NCBI GenBank assembly: GCA_965153355.1 | Contig: OZ231126.1 | Coordinates: 32,488,001-32,552,000, forward strand | DNA: 64,000 nt | Origin: Flaccisagitta enflata | Lineage: Eukaryota; Chaetognatha; Sagittoidea; Aphragmophora | Direction of reading: 5' to 3' | Shown: in pieces, positions 13,103 through 33,914 of the stretch | Layout of the letters: each line of letters begins with the position of its first letter | How positions within the stretch are numbered: the first letter of the stretch is position 1 | Notes under the pieces: model-generated | What the model was told of the DNA's origin: nothing | What the model saw: only the letters and a program-made list of their open reading frames with translations | Database searches by the model: none | Translations under genes and position numbers: made by a program

Positions 13103-13514
13103 CAGGGCAGCGGACCCAAAGAGGTCGATGACCTATGCTTTCAGTGTCACACATGTAGGGAATTTTCACCTCCTCCTCCTCCCCCTCCTCCCCCTCCGCA
13201 ACCCCCCTTCCCCCCAGCTCTAGGCCCATATCTCAGCCTCGAGGCCCATATCTCAGCCATGAGGTCAAAATCCCAGTCTCAAGGCCCAAATCCCTTGAGG
13301 CTGGAATTTGGGCCTTGGGGTTGGGATTTGGGCCTTGAGGTTAGAATTTGGGCCTCACGTCTAGGCCTCGAGGCTGGGATAAAAGCCTCAAGGCTGGGAT
13401 ATAGGCCTTGAGGTTGGGGGGAAGGGGGATACGAAGGAGAAGGAGGAGGAGAAAATTCCCCATATGTATGAAACTATAGGTCATCAACTCCTTTGGGGCC
13501 GCTGGCCAAAAGGA
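13103..13514. repeat. Family B2 element
   Basis: Left terminal repeat GGGCAGCGGACCCAAAGAGG / TCGATGACCTATGCTTTC. Core of GGCCCAAATCCCTTGAGGCT units in both orientations. Right terminal repeat ATAGGTCATCAACTCCTTTG / GGGCCGCTGGCC. The ends pair over about 60 bp including the CTCCTCC/GGAGGAG blocks. Confidence 0.82.
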
Positions 13515-13545
13515 TGTCTTTCAGATTCAGCTTTATGGACCAATA

Positions 13546-14101
13546 CCCTGTCATCAAATACAACTGTAACGAAGGAAACCTTTATTGCGCCTAAAGTATT
13601 CATAATGAAGAATTCTGCTTTGCATCACCTGAAAGCACATAACCTACCATTTTATCATGCAAAATTTCAAAGCACTGGCTCAAGCGGTTTGGTTTCCACA
13701 TGATTTTCAAATTTGTCATAATTTGCCCTAAAAACATCATTTTTGAGCAATTTTTCACTTAAAAACTATTCTAAAATCATGAAAATAAAGCAAAAATGAT
13801 TGGATTGGTCAAGAATACTAGTTGATATATCACTTTTTTACACTTTTCAAAATATTTTAGCAATTAAAAAAATTTGAACTTATATTCAAAATATTCAATA
13901 TTAAAAATTTGCTCAAACTTGCCTGGCAACTTTTTCATTCAAATAAGTGTTGTGGACAAACCGTTTGAGCCAGAGCTTTGAAATTTTGCATGAAAAAATG
14001 GTAGATCATATGTTTTCAGAGGTACAAAGCAAAATTCTTCAATATGAATACTCCAGGCACAATAAAGGTTTCTTTCGTTACAGTTGTAATTGATGGCAGG
14101 G
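13546..14101. mobile_element. Foldback MITE, 556 bp
   Basis: Left CCCTGTCATCAAATACAACT pairs with right AGTTGTAATTGATGGCAGGG; flanks are TA. Pairing continues through AACGAAGGAAACCTTTATTG and the CAAGCGGTTTGG / CAAACCGTTTGAG segments. Confidence 0.88.
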
Positions 14102-14666
14102 TAGTGTCCCGTCTGTAGAAAGTGTCGTAGAATTACTAAAATAGAACTTATTCTCGTAAAACGTTTGAAACCAATTCCTTTTTTGCAGGTTTGATCAATG
14201 GAATCAAAGGCATCCTCTCCTTCTTATCGGCGCCGCTTATCGGGGCACTTTTAAATCCATTTTTTCTTAGTTTCAATACTTCAATTTTTTGCGTTTTCAA
14301 AACGGTAAAAAAGGTGATAAGATTACAAAGATATATAGATTTTTTTCCTTTGCTGGCTGTAACTTTAGCGCTGTTTTCAATCGTTTTGAAACGCAAAAAT
14401 CTCATGGTTTTAAAACTTTAGAATTGCAAAGTTTTGAAACGGCAACTATGCCTCAAAATTCGTTTCAAAAGTTGCGCATACTTGTGGTTTTGAAACGACA
14501 ATAAAAGATCGTTTTAAAACTGCATAAGAACGCCCGTTTCAAAACGGCTTTTTTAAGTATTTTTGTGACAAAAATTGATAATTTTTGTTACAATAATCCA
14601 CTTTTTTGCATTTTTGAAACGATTTTTGGCGGTTTAATACGCTATAAAGGAACGCCACGGAATATC

Positions 14667-15138
14667 TCATCTTTAGGATGGGATGGGGTTTTTGTTCTAA
14701 GCTGAATTGAATTGTATCGCAAACACCAAAGTGACCAAACAGTAGTACGTTTTGCCAATTATGTACATTATGTTGACATTGCACTAAATTTTAGTGGTAA
14801 CGGATAAGCGATCGATATAGGGCATAGATGAATAGTTAGACGACTAAGTTTGAATCTCATTTGCGAGAATTAAAATGAATTGTTTCTCAGAAAAAGAACG
14901 GAAAATTGATTGGTGTGGGATGTATTTTCGCTGTCGAGTTGCCCTTGAGTTAGTATTGAGCAATTTTGAAAAAAAAAACAAGGTCAGAAAGAAAGTCCTA
15001 TCAGAATGAGAAAAAAAGAATATTCCTTCAGTGACCCTCGAAAGAAGGTCAGGTCATCACAGTGATATGGACCATTCATTCATTTAATGTTTGCAACCAA
15101 CCCTGTCTATCCATTTGCTAGTCAAGCAGCAGCTTTTT
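14667..15138. other. Non-coding stretch
   Basis: No gene or repeat family recognised. Confidence 0.45.
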
Positions 15139-15653
15139 GGGCAGCGGCCCTGAAGGGGAAGATGTCCTGTAGAACACAGCGGACTTTAGTTTGTTCGTCC
15201 GCCCATTCGTCCGTCCGTTCATCCCCCCCCCAGCCTTGAGGCTCAAATCCAAGCCCCAGGGCTCAAATCCTGGCCTGGAGGCTCAAATCCTGGCCTTGAG
15301 ACTGAAATCTTAGCCTCAAGGCTTTGAAGCCTAAATCCCAGCCTGGAGGCTCAAGTCCCGGCGCAGAGGCTCAAATCCCAGCCTCGAGGCCAAATCCCAG
15401 CCTCTAGGCTCAAATCCCAGCCTCAGGGCTCAAATCCCAGCCTCAAGGCTCAAATCCCAGCCTCAAGGCTCAAGTCCCAGCCCCAAGGCTTGAATCCCTC
15501 CTCACAAATCCAATTGGGGAGAATTCACCCTGTGTTCTACAGGATATCGTCTCCTTCGGGGCCGCTGCCCTGCTGCCCATCACCTACAATCACCAATATG
15601 CAAAGCAGGGCAACGGGTATCGCTGACCACATATTGCCCTTGGGCGACCTGTT
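15139..15653. repeat. Family B1 element: 41-bp inverted repeats around a 20-bp minisatellite
   Basis: Left GGGCAGCGGCCCTGAAGGGG..GTCCTGTAGAACACAG is inverted at 15530-15570 (CTGTGTTCTACAGGA..GGGGCCGCTGCCC). Between them is a short GTCC-rich piece and about 13 units of GAGGCTCAAATCCCAGCCTC. A conserved tail follows (GGGTATCGCTGACCACATAT, CCCTTGGGCGACCTGTT). Confidence 0.88.
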
Positions 15654-16368
15654 CATCATTCCATCATGGAGCATCTTCTCATCATACAAAATAATGCCTC
15701 CTCATACTAAGTAACTCCTTTTGCACAAGACTGTGGTAAAGCATCCTTTCAAACACCACACACCATTCTAACACAAGTAGCCACCATTTCTCCACCGTTC
15801 ATTTTAAGTGGATTTTCTTCCTTCCAAACAGTCTACCACCTCACTCCTTTCTACCACCACAAATCTTCAAACCCATCTTTTCTCGATCATATCCCTCCAG
15901 CTGTACATTCTTAAACAAATAACTAACTAAATCTTTTTTGCCACCAAACACCACGAACGTGTTCATAATTGATGAGCATATTTACACACTCTGATAATCA
16001 AACAGGAAAACAGGCGATCATACAGATGCACATGCAGATAGTCAGACAGACAGACAGAGAGACAGAATTACAGACAGAGAGACAAACATACAAAGATAGA
16101 GTCATTAACAGGTCTGACCGAGTGACGGTCACAAAGCCAGAGCGAAAGACAGACAGGCAAAAGAACATAATTGCGCAACTAGGGCTGTCTTTGCGTTCAA
16201 GGGTACGAGTAGGACATCATCGAGCTGCCTTTCTTACCAACATAAATGTGTCTTCAGATATGATCAGCCCACGGAGATTCTCAAAAGAAACTTGAATTAT
16301 TCTTTCTTTCTCTCCTTTCTTCTTTTGTTTCTAGCCAGTTTTTGCTTTTTCTTCTCTTGCTCTATTTT
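15654..16368. other. Non-coding, with a short (GACA)n patch
   Basis: CAGACAGACAGAGAGACAGA-type repeat at about 16040-16150. No gene seen. Confidence 0.5.
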
Positions 16369-16373
16369 TCATT

Positions 16374-16449
<76 letters not shown>

Positions 16450-16465
16450 TCCTTCTTTCCTTGTT

Positions 16466-16517
<52 letters not shown>

Positions 16518-16519
16518 TC
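16369..16519. repeat. (CTTT)n microsatellite
   Basis: Tetranucleotide tract with two C interruptions. Confidence 0.97.
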
Positions 16520-16812
16520 CATTTCTTTTGCTTTCGTTGTCTTACCTTTGGCAAGCTTTCACTCTTACAAAGCAGCACCAAATCACTCTTTTTCAATCAA
16601 GCTCTCATAATCATTTAGATAACTCCACATTTCGATGCTGTTTTACTTTTGATCATGCCTTCGTTCCATCAATCTGAATGTCAACCAAAACATGGCCATG
16701 TCGCGTGCGAGACATACACTTAGAATGACTAAGAATGACTTAGAATGACTTAGAATGACTTAAAATACTCTTCAATGACCCATTCCCCATTAAGCAATAA
16801 AGCAGTATATTA

Positions 16813-17037
16813 TAAATATAGGTTAAAATAGTGTTAAATTGTGTTGTAGTAATCAAATTTTACCTCTTGGTACCAACAACGTATTGAATCTTCAAAACTT
16901 TTCTTTTTTCGTTTTTCAAGCTTTTGATTTTTTTCCCCATCTCCAGACCCTTTTATTCCCCTTTTATTCCCCTTTTATTCCCCCCCCACGGGGGGGGGGG
17001 GGGGAATGTTCATTGCTCAACTTTATACAGGCCTGAT
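16813..17037 (+). repeat. Dispersed repeat family H, copy 1
   Basis: Shares AGTGTTAAATTGTGTTGTAG, TTTTTCAAGC(T)TTTGATTTT and a C-run/G-run palindrome with 37670-37876. It ends in a C8ACG-run. Function unknown. Confidence 0.75.
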
Positions 17038-17188
17038 TTAATATCATGATAAATTGTCCCAGGGCCAATTGATTTGATTGCATTAACAGTTGCAATATAG
17101 TTTCTTCAGCCCCGTCCGCTGCATCAACCATCTATACCGTCCTTGATTCTATTCACTCATCAATTCCTTCATTTATTTGTTCAATGGT

Positions 17189-17396
17189 TGATTCATCCAT
17201 TCATTCATTCATTCATTCATTCATTCATTTTTTCATTCATTCTTTCATTCATTCATTCATTCATTCATTCATTCATTCATTCATTCATTTATTCATTCAT
17301 TTATTCATTCATTCATTCATTCATTCATTCATTCATTCATTCATTCATTCATTCATTCAATCAATCATTCATTCATTCTTTCATTCATTCAACCTT
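17189..17396. repeat. (ATTC)n microsatellite
   Basis: CATTCATTCATT tract with minor variants. Confidence 0.97.
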
Positions 17397-17884
17397 TTAC
17401 TCAATACCTCATTCATTCATCATTCTCCTCGTCTTGTGTCGTCTTAATGGCAAATCTCTGCCCCGCCTTCCGCATAAACACGAATTGACTTTGCCAACGC
17501 CATAAGTCACAAAATGACGCAGAATGACGTCAATCTCTCTCTCTCTCTCTCAGGCCCAGAGTGACAACTTGTAACCTTGGTTACACACGTTGCGATGAAT
17601 TAGCCATTTTAACCTCCTCGCAGAAAATGTCTGTTAACAGGCAATGATTTAAATGCAATCGTTTCACAAATGAGTAGCTTCGCTTTTCTAAGCCTGAAAT
17701 TGCACCATGCTTGAGTGTCATTATTGACATTGGTCTTTTTTGGCGTCTTTCCTATCTTTATTCTCGTTTGCATGAACCTGCCCGTGTAAGTGTCAAGATT
17801 ACCGTTGGTCATATTTGCATTCTTTTGAATCTTTGCTTTCATTTGTAGGCACGTTCTCTATGAACGTACGTCATAGTCGTCGTT

Positions 17885-18600
17885 GTTTGTATTTGCTTTC
17901 TTTTCCCTCTTTGCGTTTGGAAGCAAGGACTTGTCCTAGACACGTGGCATGGTTGCCCTTGATCGTGCTGGCTCTCTTTTCCATCTTTGCGTTTGGAAGC
18001 AAGGATTTGTCTTCGACACGTGGCATGGTAGCCCTTGCTTTCTTTTCCATCTTTATGTTTGTAAGAAAGAACTTGCCCTAGACACTTGTCAATGTCATCC
18101 TTGCTCGTATTTGCTTTCTTTTCCATCTTTGCATTTGTTAGCAAGAACTTGTCCTAGACACTTGTCAACGTTGTCCTTGATCGTATTTGCTTTCTTTTCC
18201 ATCTTTGCGTCTGTAAGCAAGAACTTGTCCAAGACATGTGTCAACGTTGTCCTTGCTCGTATATGCTTTCTTTTCCATCTTTGCGTTTGTAAGCAAGAAC
18301 TTGCCCTAGACACTTGTCAACGTCGTCCTTTCTCGTATTTGCTTTCTTTTCCATCATTGCGTTAGTAAGCAAGAACTTGTCCAAGACACATGGCATCATT
18401 GTCCTTGGTCGTAATTTCATTCCTCTCCATCTTTGCGTTTGTAAGCAAGAACTTGTCCAAGACACTTGTCAATGTTGTCCTTGCTCGTATTTGCCTGCTT
18501 TTCCATCTTTGCGATTGTAAGCAGGAACTTGTCAAAGACACTTGTCAACGTCGTCCTTGCTCGTATTTGCTTTCTTTTCCATCTTTGCGTTGGTCGTGTG
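17885..18600 (+). repeat. ~75-bp minisatellite, about ten units
   Basis: Units built on TTTGCTTTCTTTTCCATCTT, TGCGTTTGTAAGCAAGAACT, TGTCCTAGACACTTGTCAAC. Several overlapping ORFs exist on both strands only because the unit lacks stops; I do not call a gene. Confidence 0.92.
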
Positions 18601-19020
18601 GTGATTAATTACCCTCTCAATCTTACGCCGTAATCGCGAGAGAAGCCTTCATTGGTCGCGATGCTGGGCAAACCGATAGATGGATTCCAACGATACAAAC
18701 GCCGCTAATCAAAATGTATTGGGTGGTAGTGGTGTGGGATGTGGTAGATGAACTCCACTGATACAAAAACCACCCATCAAAATGTACCGAGGGGTGGTGA
18801 TGTCGAGTTTGTCGACATGGAGGGGGGAGTGAGGTTTAAGTATTCCACAGATACAAAGGCTGCCAATCAATATGTACTGGGTGGTGGCGATGTCTACACG
18901 ATGGCGGTGACACAGCAATAAATACATTGTACTGATACAAATTCTACCATTCAAAATGTGTATGATGGTGGTGACATCGAAAGCGGGGTGGGAGGTGGTG
19001 GAGAGAGTCATATGACACAA
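18601..19020. repeat. ~88-bp degenerate minisatellite, about four units
   Basis: Each unit has (A)CTGATACAAA.., ATCAAAATGTA(C/T)TGGGTGG and TGGTGATGTCGA. Confidence 0.75.
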
Positions 19021-19065
19021 CATCCATGATCAAATTTCATTTCAAATGACCGGAGAATGCTGGTA

Positions 19066-19242
19066 CAGTTGAACCCCGCTCTAATGGACCCGCTTCTAAC
19101 GGAATTCCGCCTATAACAGAATATGATCTTAGGTCCCTTCAACCAGTTTTCTTCCATTTCTTTCATTAGCTATGATAAAATTCCGCCTAAAACAGATAAA
19201 ATTTATTGGTCCCCTGAAATCTGTAAGAGCTGGATTTAACTG
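19066..19242. mobile_element. pogo/Tigger-like MITE, 177 bp
   Basis: Ends CAGTTGAACCCCGCTCTAAT and inverted GAGCTGGATTTAACTG, TA on both flanks, internal ATTCCGCCTATAACAGA repeated inverted. Same length and layout as 31300-31476. Confidence 0.85.
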
Positions 19243-19559
19243 TATACAAAGCAGCGAAGGGGTGTGGTTGATGGTATCGACTGATACAACCATCAATCAG
19301 AGGAACGTGGAAATCGGAAGTTGTAAGATATCAGCAGAAGGCGGAGGTGCGGAGATTCGGCCGATACAATCACTGTCAAAAGCTGGTGGCACCGCCGAGG
19401 CAAACCTAGATGGTCTGAGGCAAGGATCATGTGTAAAGAAGAGCGCCGCTGCCAAAGCCTAAAAAGGAGTATTACCCTGTATCTTTCAATGATTCTGAAA
19501 AAATTTAACTTTTTGAATTTTTTTTTCTAATGCTTATGCGGAAAGGCAAAAACATTTTT
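19243..19559. other. Non-coding stretch
   Basis: An open frame runs out of the MITE into here but has no recognisable domain. Confidence 0.4.
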
Positions 19560-19702
19560 AGTTGCGGACACGCGACTCTACACCTTGCCGTGTCGGTTGG
19601 TAGGTCGGTACGTTACAAACTTTTTTTAATATTGAGCAGTTTTTGCATTACGGCCCCTGCCCAACCGTCCGCGACTGTCTTGCCGTGTATCCGGCCTTGT
19701 TT
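19560..19702 (+). repeat. Family A element
   Basis: AGTTGCGGACACGCGACTCT hairpin, TACACCTTGCCGTGTCGGTT, then GCCCAACCGTCCGCGACTGT and CTTGCCGTGTATCCGGCCTT. Confidence 0.8.
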
Positions 19703-20454
19703 AATGAAGGGAACCAAGAGACAACAACTCCCTACCTCAATTTTTCATCAGTTTTCAATGTTTAAGCATGTAGTTTCCTTATGATTAAGCATAAGAGACA
19801 GTTATGATGGTAAAATCAAATAGAAAAAAAGCAATGGCATATGAATTCCAGTATGATGGTGTAAATAATCATACCAATGAAAACACAATACTGACACTAT
19901 AGACCAACGAAGCAGGAAGGAGGCGGGAGGCTGTCAAACGTCCGTTTTACCGCTACGCGCAAAATGGGCCTAATGAATTGGATTGAGATGTGATAAAGAG
20001 CTTTAGTTGCAAGCATTGAGGCTGATTAAGCCTATTATCATCATTCTAATATTGATGTTGCATGTTGAGATTAGGCAATAACGAATGATACGTCTACCAC
20101 ATTCCATTATTCGTGAGATAAAGTAAAAATGCCGAGCAAAATGTGTCCTTTCACTACTATATGCCAAAGAGTTGAAAGGCTGCAAGATGCACTCATTATC
20201 TATGATTCAACGGCTAGAGATCTTCATGCAGAGCGAGAAAAGGATGGTAAAATGATGAGAACCACGAAAGATGGGGCGCAGATAATAGATTCAGCATCAA
20301 TTATTCAAGTGAGTTAAAAAGGTCTTCATTTAACATTAATGCAAAGACAAGGAATGGAAAGGGATAAAGAGGATATGACTTAGATCAAGTAGCCGCGCAA
20401 AAACAGCAATACGTAATCTTAAATTATAGGGTCTAATGCAATAAAAAATGTCTA
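19703..20454. other. Non-coding stretch
   Basis: Contains one exon-like open frame (20129-20317) ending near CAAGTGAGTT; not strong enough to call. Confidence 0.4.
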
Positions 20455-21036
<582 letters not shown>

Positions 21037-22372
21037 ATAACACAAGGGCAACGAAGGGACGACCACGAAGGCTACGACAACAACGATCTTACGATTTCTC
21101 AACCAACGGAATTCTTTCATTCCAGAGCCGAAGAGAGAAAACCTGTAAAACCTGTTTCTTCGTCATCCTAAATCGAATGCAGTTACTGCAGCTACTGCTG
21201 TTTCCTCCGCCGCACCGCTGCACCGCTTGATTTCAGGTAGGCGAGGTGAGGTCGCAGGTAAGGCTTCTTATTGGCCAATCATAAAGCAGATTCCTTATCA
21301 CGTGACCAAAGTAAACTAATGAAAATGCCGATGACTTTCAGACGACGACCACCGCCAAGAAAAAATGGACGTCGTACCATTAAAAAACTGACAAATATTG
21401 CAGAAAAAAGTGAAACAAAACATTCATTATTTGGTATTCAAAAACATAAACAAACCGGAAACGCGATATCGACGACGATGACAACCTCCTAGCGGGCCGA
21501 TTCCAAAACACGTCCAAACCACGGTCACAACAAAATCAAAATTCTGACTGGAGAGAAGTCAGACAACCAAAACAAAAGGTGAAAAAAGAAGATTTTTTTG
21601 GTGCCACACCTCATTCTGTTTTTGTATGAGTTAATGTTTGACAATGTTTGGCAGCTTTGCCATCTGCATGTAAAACGCGAATTGAGAATAAACGTTATTG
21701 ACAAATACCAGGAAACCAGAAGGTGCGTAACAGAATGAGCAATAAGGTGCAACTGGTGGTTTCATTTGCGGAATTTGTGCCGGACAGACAAACCGACTGA
21801 TGGACGGATGGGTAGTTCAAGGTGCCTTGAGTGGTCACTATTTGACGCACTTCATCAGTCATAACTATTTCTCCATGATTCATCGTCTCTCAACCCGATT
21901 CAACCCGATGTGGCTTAGCAGATCATTGATGAGAGATAATATTTTCATTCACTGGTATTTTGTGATTGTAATTGATGAAACACCATCCTTCAGTAAGCAA
22001 GTGAGCAAGCGAGTTAAACGAGACTGTTGGCAAGAGGTCTACAATCTTTTTCATTGACGTAAGGCGTGAAACTCTCTCAATAAGGGTATACTATATCAGA
22101 CGCATCCTAAAAAGAAAGCCTTGAGTAGGTTTTCATGTTTGTCAACATCGATGTCACTTAATCCCTCTTTCCTCCTATTTGTCCCTAAAGAAAAAGAAAG
22201 CCAAGCAAAGAGAGCGTGCATGTTTAGGACAGGAATCTTCTGACGATAAGACGAGCGTTTGTGCGTTTGTGGCAGAAGTCTCTTATCTTCGCCGCTCAGC
22301 GGAATCTGCTTACTTTGTATAAGAAAGAAAAAAGGAATGCAAAATGCACTATGGTATACAGAGGCCCTTTTT
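21037..22372. other. Non-coding, no supported gene
   Basis: 21260-21310 contains an ATTGGCCAATC element and a CACGTGAC box, and 21190-21260 is relatively GC-rich, so a promoter is conceivable but unsupported. Confidence 0.35.
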
Positions 22373-22530
22373 AGATGCGTCATCGCATCTCTATAAGAGG
22401 GTCTGTCCGTCCGTCGGTCCGTCCGTCTGTCCGTCGGTCCGTCCGTCCGTCGGTCCGTCCGTCCGTCCGTCCGTCCGTCGGGACGTTACGCCTCTTCTAA
22501 TATCACCCAGATGACGCATCTAGTTGCCCG
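22373..22530 (+). repeat. Family A variant with AGATGCG hairpin and (GTCC)n
   Basis: TTTTTAGATGCGTCATCGCATCT, CTATAAGAGGGTCTGTCCGT, a long CCGT/CGGT run, then GGACGTTACGCCTC. A second AGATGACGCATCT occurs near 22508. Confidence 0.75.
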
Positions 22531-22904
22531 ATCGGGCTTGTTACTTTCAGTCAGCCCTTAACAGGAACAAGAATTATTTAACGATAGATTGATTGATGAT
22601 GAATTGATTGATTCATTTGTAGGGGACCGGCTTATGTTTTTGCGTATAAGAATAAGATGGCGAGAATTCGAGAATGAAATGGCTAGAATAAGATTGTTAA
22701 TAATTTGGAAATTTGCCCCGTCAATCCAAATTTCCAACAATGATACACGACTTGTTCCAAAGATCTCAAACTCTGAGTGGAATACGAAATGGTTTCTTGA
22801 TTCCATAAGGAATACCCCTAAAGCCTTAATGCCATCTTCTCCTGCTTTCTTCTTCCGCTTCTTTTTCATATCATTTCAATTCTTTTTCTTGTTTTCTTGT
22901 TTTC
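22531..22904. other. Non-coding stretch
   Basis: Open on both strands next to the TTC tract, with no recognisable domain. Confidence 0.35.
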
Positions 22905-22968
22905 CTTCTTCTTCTTCTTCTTCTTCTTCTTCTTCTTCTTCTTCTTCTTCTTCTTCTTGTTGTTTTGG

Positions 22969-23027
<59 letters not shown>

Positions 23028-23243
23028 CTTGTTCTTCTTCTTCTTCTTCTTCTTCTTCTTCTTCTTCTTCTTCTTCTTCTTCTTCTTCTTCTTCTTCTTT
23101 TCTTTTTCTTCTTCTTCTTCTTCTTCTTCTTCTTCTTCTTCTTCTTCTTCTTCTTCTTGTTCTTCTTCTTCTTCTTCTTCTTCTTCTTCTTCTTCTTCTT
23201 CTTCTTCTTCTTCTTCTTCTTCTTCTTCTTCTTCTTCTTCTTC
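22905..23243. repeat. (TTC)n with an internal (TTG)n block
   Basis: Trinucleotide tract; the homopolymer ORFs on both strands are artefacts. Confidence 0.98.
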
Positions 23244-24226
23244 CTCCATTGGCATTGCTATCCCTTTTCAGCTCTTATTCTCAGCCTCGAATTCCCTTCT
23301 GAGCTTTACTCCTTTTCTCCATTCATTCTCATTCGAATTTTCTTCTTTCTCAAGACGAGTTTCAGAAGCTTTTCTTCTTTTCTCACTCTTCAAACCCCCA
23401 AAAGATTACCATCCATCCCTTTTGCACACCTGAGACGTCTCCCATTAAAATCCTCAATGATTGCCATTCATTCCATTTGCCTCTGCAAACCACAGAGACA
23501 TTACCATTCATCATTTTTTTGCCCCAAAGCGTTTGCTCCTTCCAAGTTCAAACCATTAAAATACGGTCTTTCCACCCCTTTATTCTCTTTAACCACTTTT
23601 ACTCCCAACTGCCCAAAGTGTGTTGATGACAACCTCTTTCGATCACACACCTTGAATCCTTTTGACTCTACCTTCTTTTCCACACTCTTCAAACCATCCA
23701 AAGACTGATGTCATTCACCCAAAACTCCCGGTTCTTCTTTTATTCTGACCTTCTTTGAAACTCTCTAGAGACAACCTAACTTCTTCTTGACCCCTTTTCT
23801 CTTTTGATGGAACCTTCCTCATTCTCTTCACACTCTTCAGTTGAAGATTACCATTTAGCCCTAGTTCGCTTTTGACCTTTCAATTCAATCTAAATAGATC
23901 CCCTTTGTTATTGTTCAAACACGGGTTCTTAAAACAGAGAGCAGTTATCCTTTTACAGTATGTTTATACATGCTGTTTATTCACGTTTATGAACGTAAAA
24001 GTGAAGTGGTGAAACAAAAACATGGCAAGACTGAATTCAAGATAATAGAATGTGAAACAAGTCAGGTAAAAATCATGCCGTGATCACCACCTTTACCACG
24101 TTTTTGGAACTGACCCAGGAACGAGAATCTTTTCTGTAACCATAATCTGTGCTTGGTCGTTACAACTGAGAAGGCCACCTTATTGTAGATATCATCTGTA
24201 ATCATCTGTATTTCTTTACTATTAAC
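23244..24226. repeat. Pyrimidine-rich degenerate minisatellite, then non-coding
   Basis: Imperfect recurrences of ACTCTTCAAACCnnCCAAAGATTACCAT-type sequence (about 23380, 23680, 23830) up to roughly 23860. The rest is unremarkable. Confidence 0.5.
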
Positions 24227-32416
<8,190 letters not shown>

Positions 32417-32798
32417 GTAAGTACAAACCCTGTTTTCACCGTCCAAACAATCGTATTCCTTACGAAATATTCTTATCTGGCCTAAAAATGATTCTATGAC
32501 CTAGACTTGGGACCATTCACCATTAGGGTGGTCACGAATTGGATAGAATCTTATATACTTATGCACTTGGGCCCTTTCCACAAATATCTGATTTCTCACA
32601 AGTTGGGGTCTCAAATCAAACAAAAAACCTTTTCGGCAAATCCCTAGGGTTGCTTTTGGAATTTTTTCATTGCCATAGGAGGCCTATAGTTTTGCCGACA
32701 TGGTTTAATCAGACCTCAGCTTATTGGAAAGCCTTCTTATTTGTCACATTTATGCAAAAAACAAGAGTATATCATTTTTTTTAAATTTGACACTATTC

Positions 32799-33349
32799 AC
32801 CATCCATTCAAACTACCGCCAGGTGGTTTTGAGTAGTACTCGGGATTTTCTTTCTTCTAGCGCTTTTTGAAAAAATTCAAAATTGATAATGTTTCATCAT
32901 ATTCTGCTTTCAGAATTTACAGGGCTAATAGGAAATATTTTTTTGAAAGGAGATTTGTATTCCTGATGAAATTTTCTTTTATTTGATAAGTCACACTATA
33001 TATTTTTGAAATAGAATAAAATTTTCAGATTTTTAGGTCCCATTGCAAAATATGGTAGTGGCTAAAAAATGAAATTTTCATTTTTTATGAAAATATACGG
33101 TGTGACCTATCAAATGAATGGAAATTTTATCAGGAATTCAAATGTTCTATCTAAAAAGACTTTCTAACAACCCAATAAATTTTAAGTGCAAGGTAAGATG
33201 AAAAATCATCAATTATGGATTTTTCTCAAAGGCGCCACATGAAAGATTTCTTTGAAGCTAGATCCTACTTCAGGAGGTCCATCTAGAGTGTAAACAAGCA
33301 AAAAATCTACCACTCAAAACCACCTGGTGGTAGTTTGAACAGATGGTGC
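32799..33349. mobile_element. TIR MITE, about 550 bp
   Basis: CACCATCCATTCAAACTACC / GGTAGTTTGAACAGATGGTG and the adjoining CAGGTGGTTTTGAGT / ACTCAAAACCACCTG pair. Confidence 0.83.
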
Positions 33350-33411
33350 ATTGTTTGTCATATAATGCCACATCTGCGTAGTTTTGTGCTAAGCAACTCT
33401 TTATGAAAGTT

Positions 33412-33914
33412 GGACAACATTACTACTCCACACTATATAAAGGACAAGAGCCTTTGGAGCTCTTAATGGTGTTTAATCCGGACCCATCACAACTATCCTT
33501 AAAATTTCTGAAAGAAACTTCCCTTTTCAGAATTTATCACAAGACTTTTCAAAAGATATGTACCATTTAGAAAAGGGTCACCAATTCCTGTCTAAGCTTG
33601 AGATATGTAGACCACAAGAAAACACCTGATAAATATGGCGGACCGAAGGAGACCATATCCATCTGGGCACCTTCTCACACTCCCCATATACCAAAAATAG
33701 CAACTGAAACTCTCTCCCTCCTGAAACAACACTCATGAAATATCCTACGTCAACCCCAAATTTTCAAACTTAAAAACTGTAGTATTCATCCCAATGTTAC
33801 AGAAAAACAAATCACCTGAGGATGTATTAGATATCAAAAGATAAGCTAACCACCAGAGGCGATGCTGTAAAAAACCATACCCTTAGAGGTAAGAATCGAG
33901 GATCAACCTTATGG
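33412..33914 (+). repeat. Lone monomer of the 547-bp satellite
   Basis: Nearly identical to the tandem units at 39222-43060 from TATGAAAGTTGGACAACATT to GAGGATCAACCTTATGG, lacking about 40 bp at the unit start. Confidence 0.93.

Larger units (their letters stand above)
11871..14666. mobile_element. Family C element, copy 2, with four nested repeats
   Basis: Left end CAGTTATTCCGTTGGCGTTA, right end AACGCCACGGAATATC (imperfect inverted ends). The left arm matches 1550-2050 and the right arm (from about 14240) matches 2500-2893. Nested inside: a family A copy, a TTAACCTTTT array, a B2 element and a 556-bp foldback. No transposase found. Confidence 0.75.

Noticed and set aside
15232-15500. tRNA genes (B-box-like GGCTCAAATCC)
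   Set aside because: No A box, acceptor stem or cloverleaf can be built; reported only as a speculative resemblance.
20129-20317. Exon-like ORF with MPSKMCPFTTICQRVERLQD and a possible GTGAGT donor
   Set aside because: Codon-like but with no recognised family, no acceptor and no linked exons; would need RNA evidence.
21190-21310. Possible promoter (ATTGGCCAATC, CACGTGAC, GC-rich flank)
   Set aside because: Such short motifs occur by chance; no gene start can be tied to it.
22589-23708. Ser/Leu/Phe and Glu/Lys/Asn ORFs around the TTC tract
   Set aside because: Repeat-driven; the non-repeat ends match nothing recognisable.
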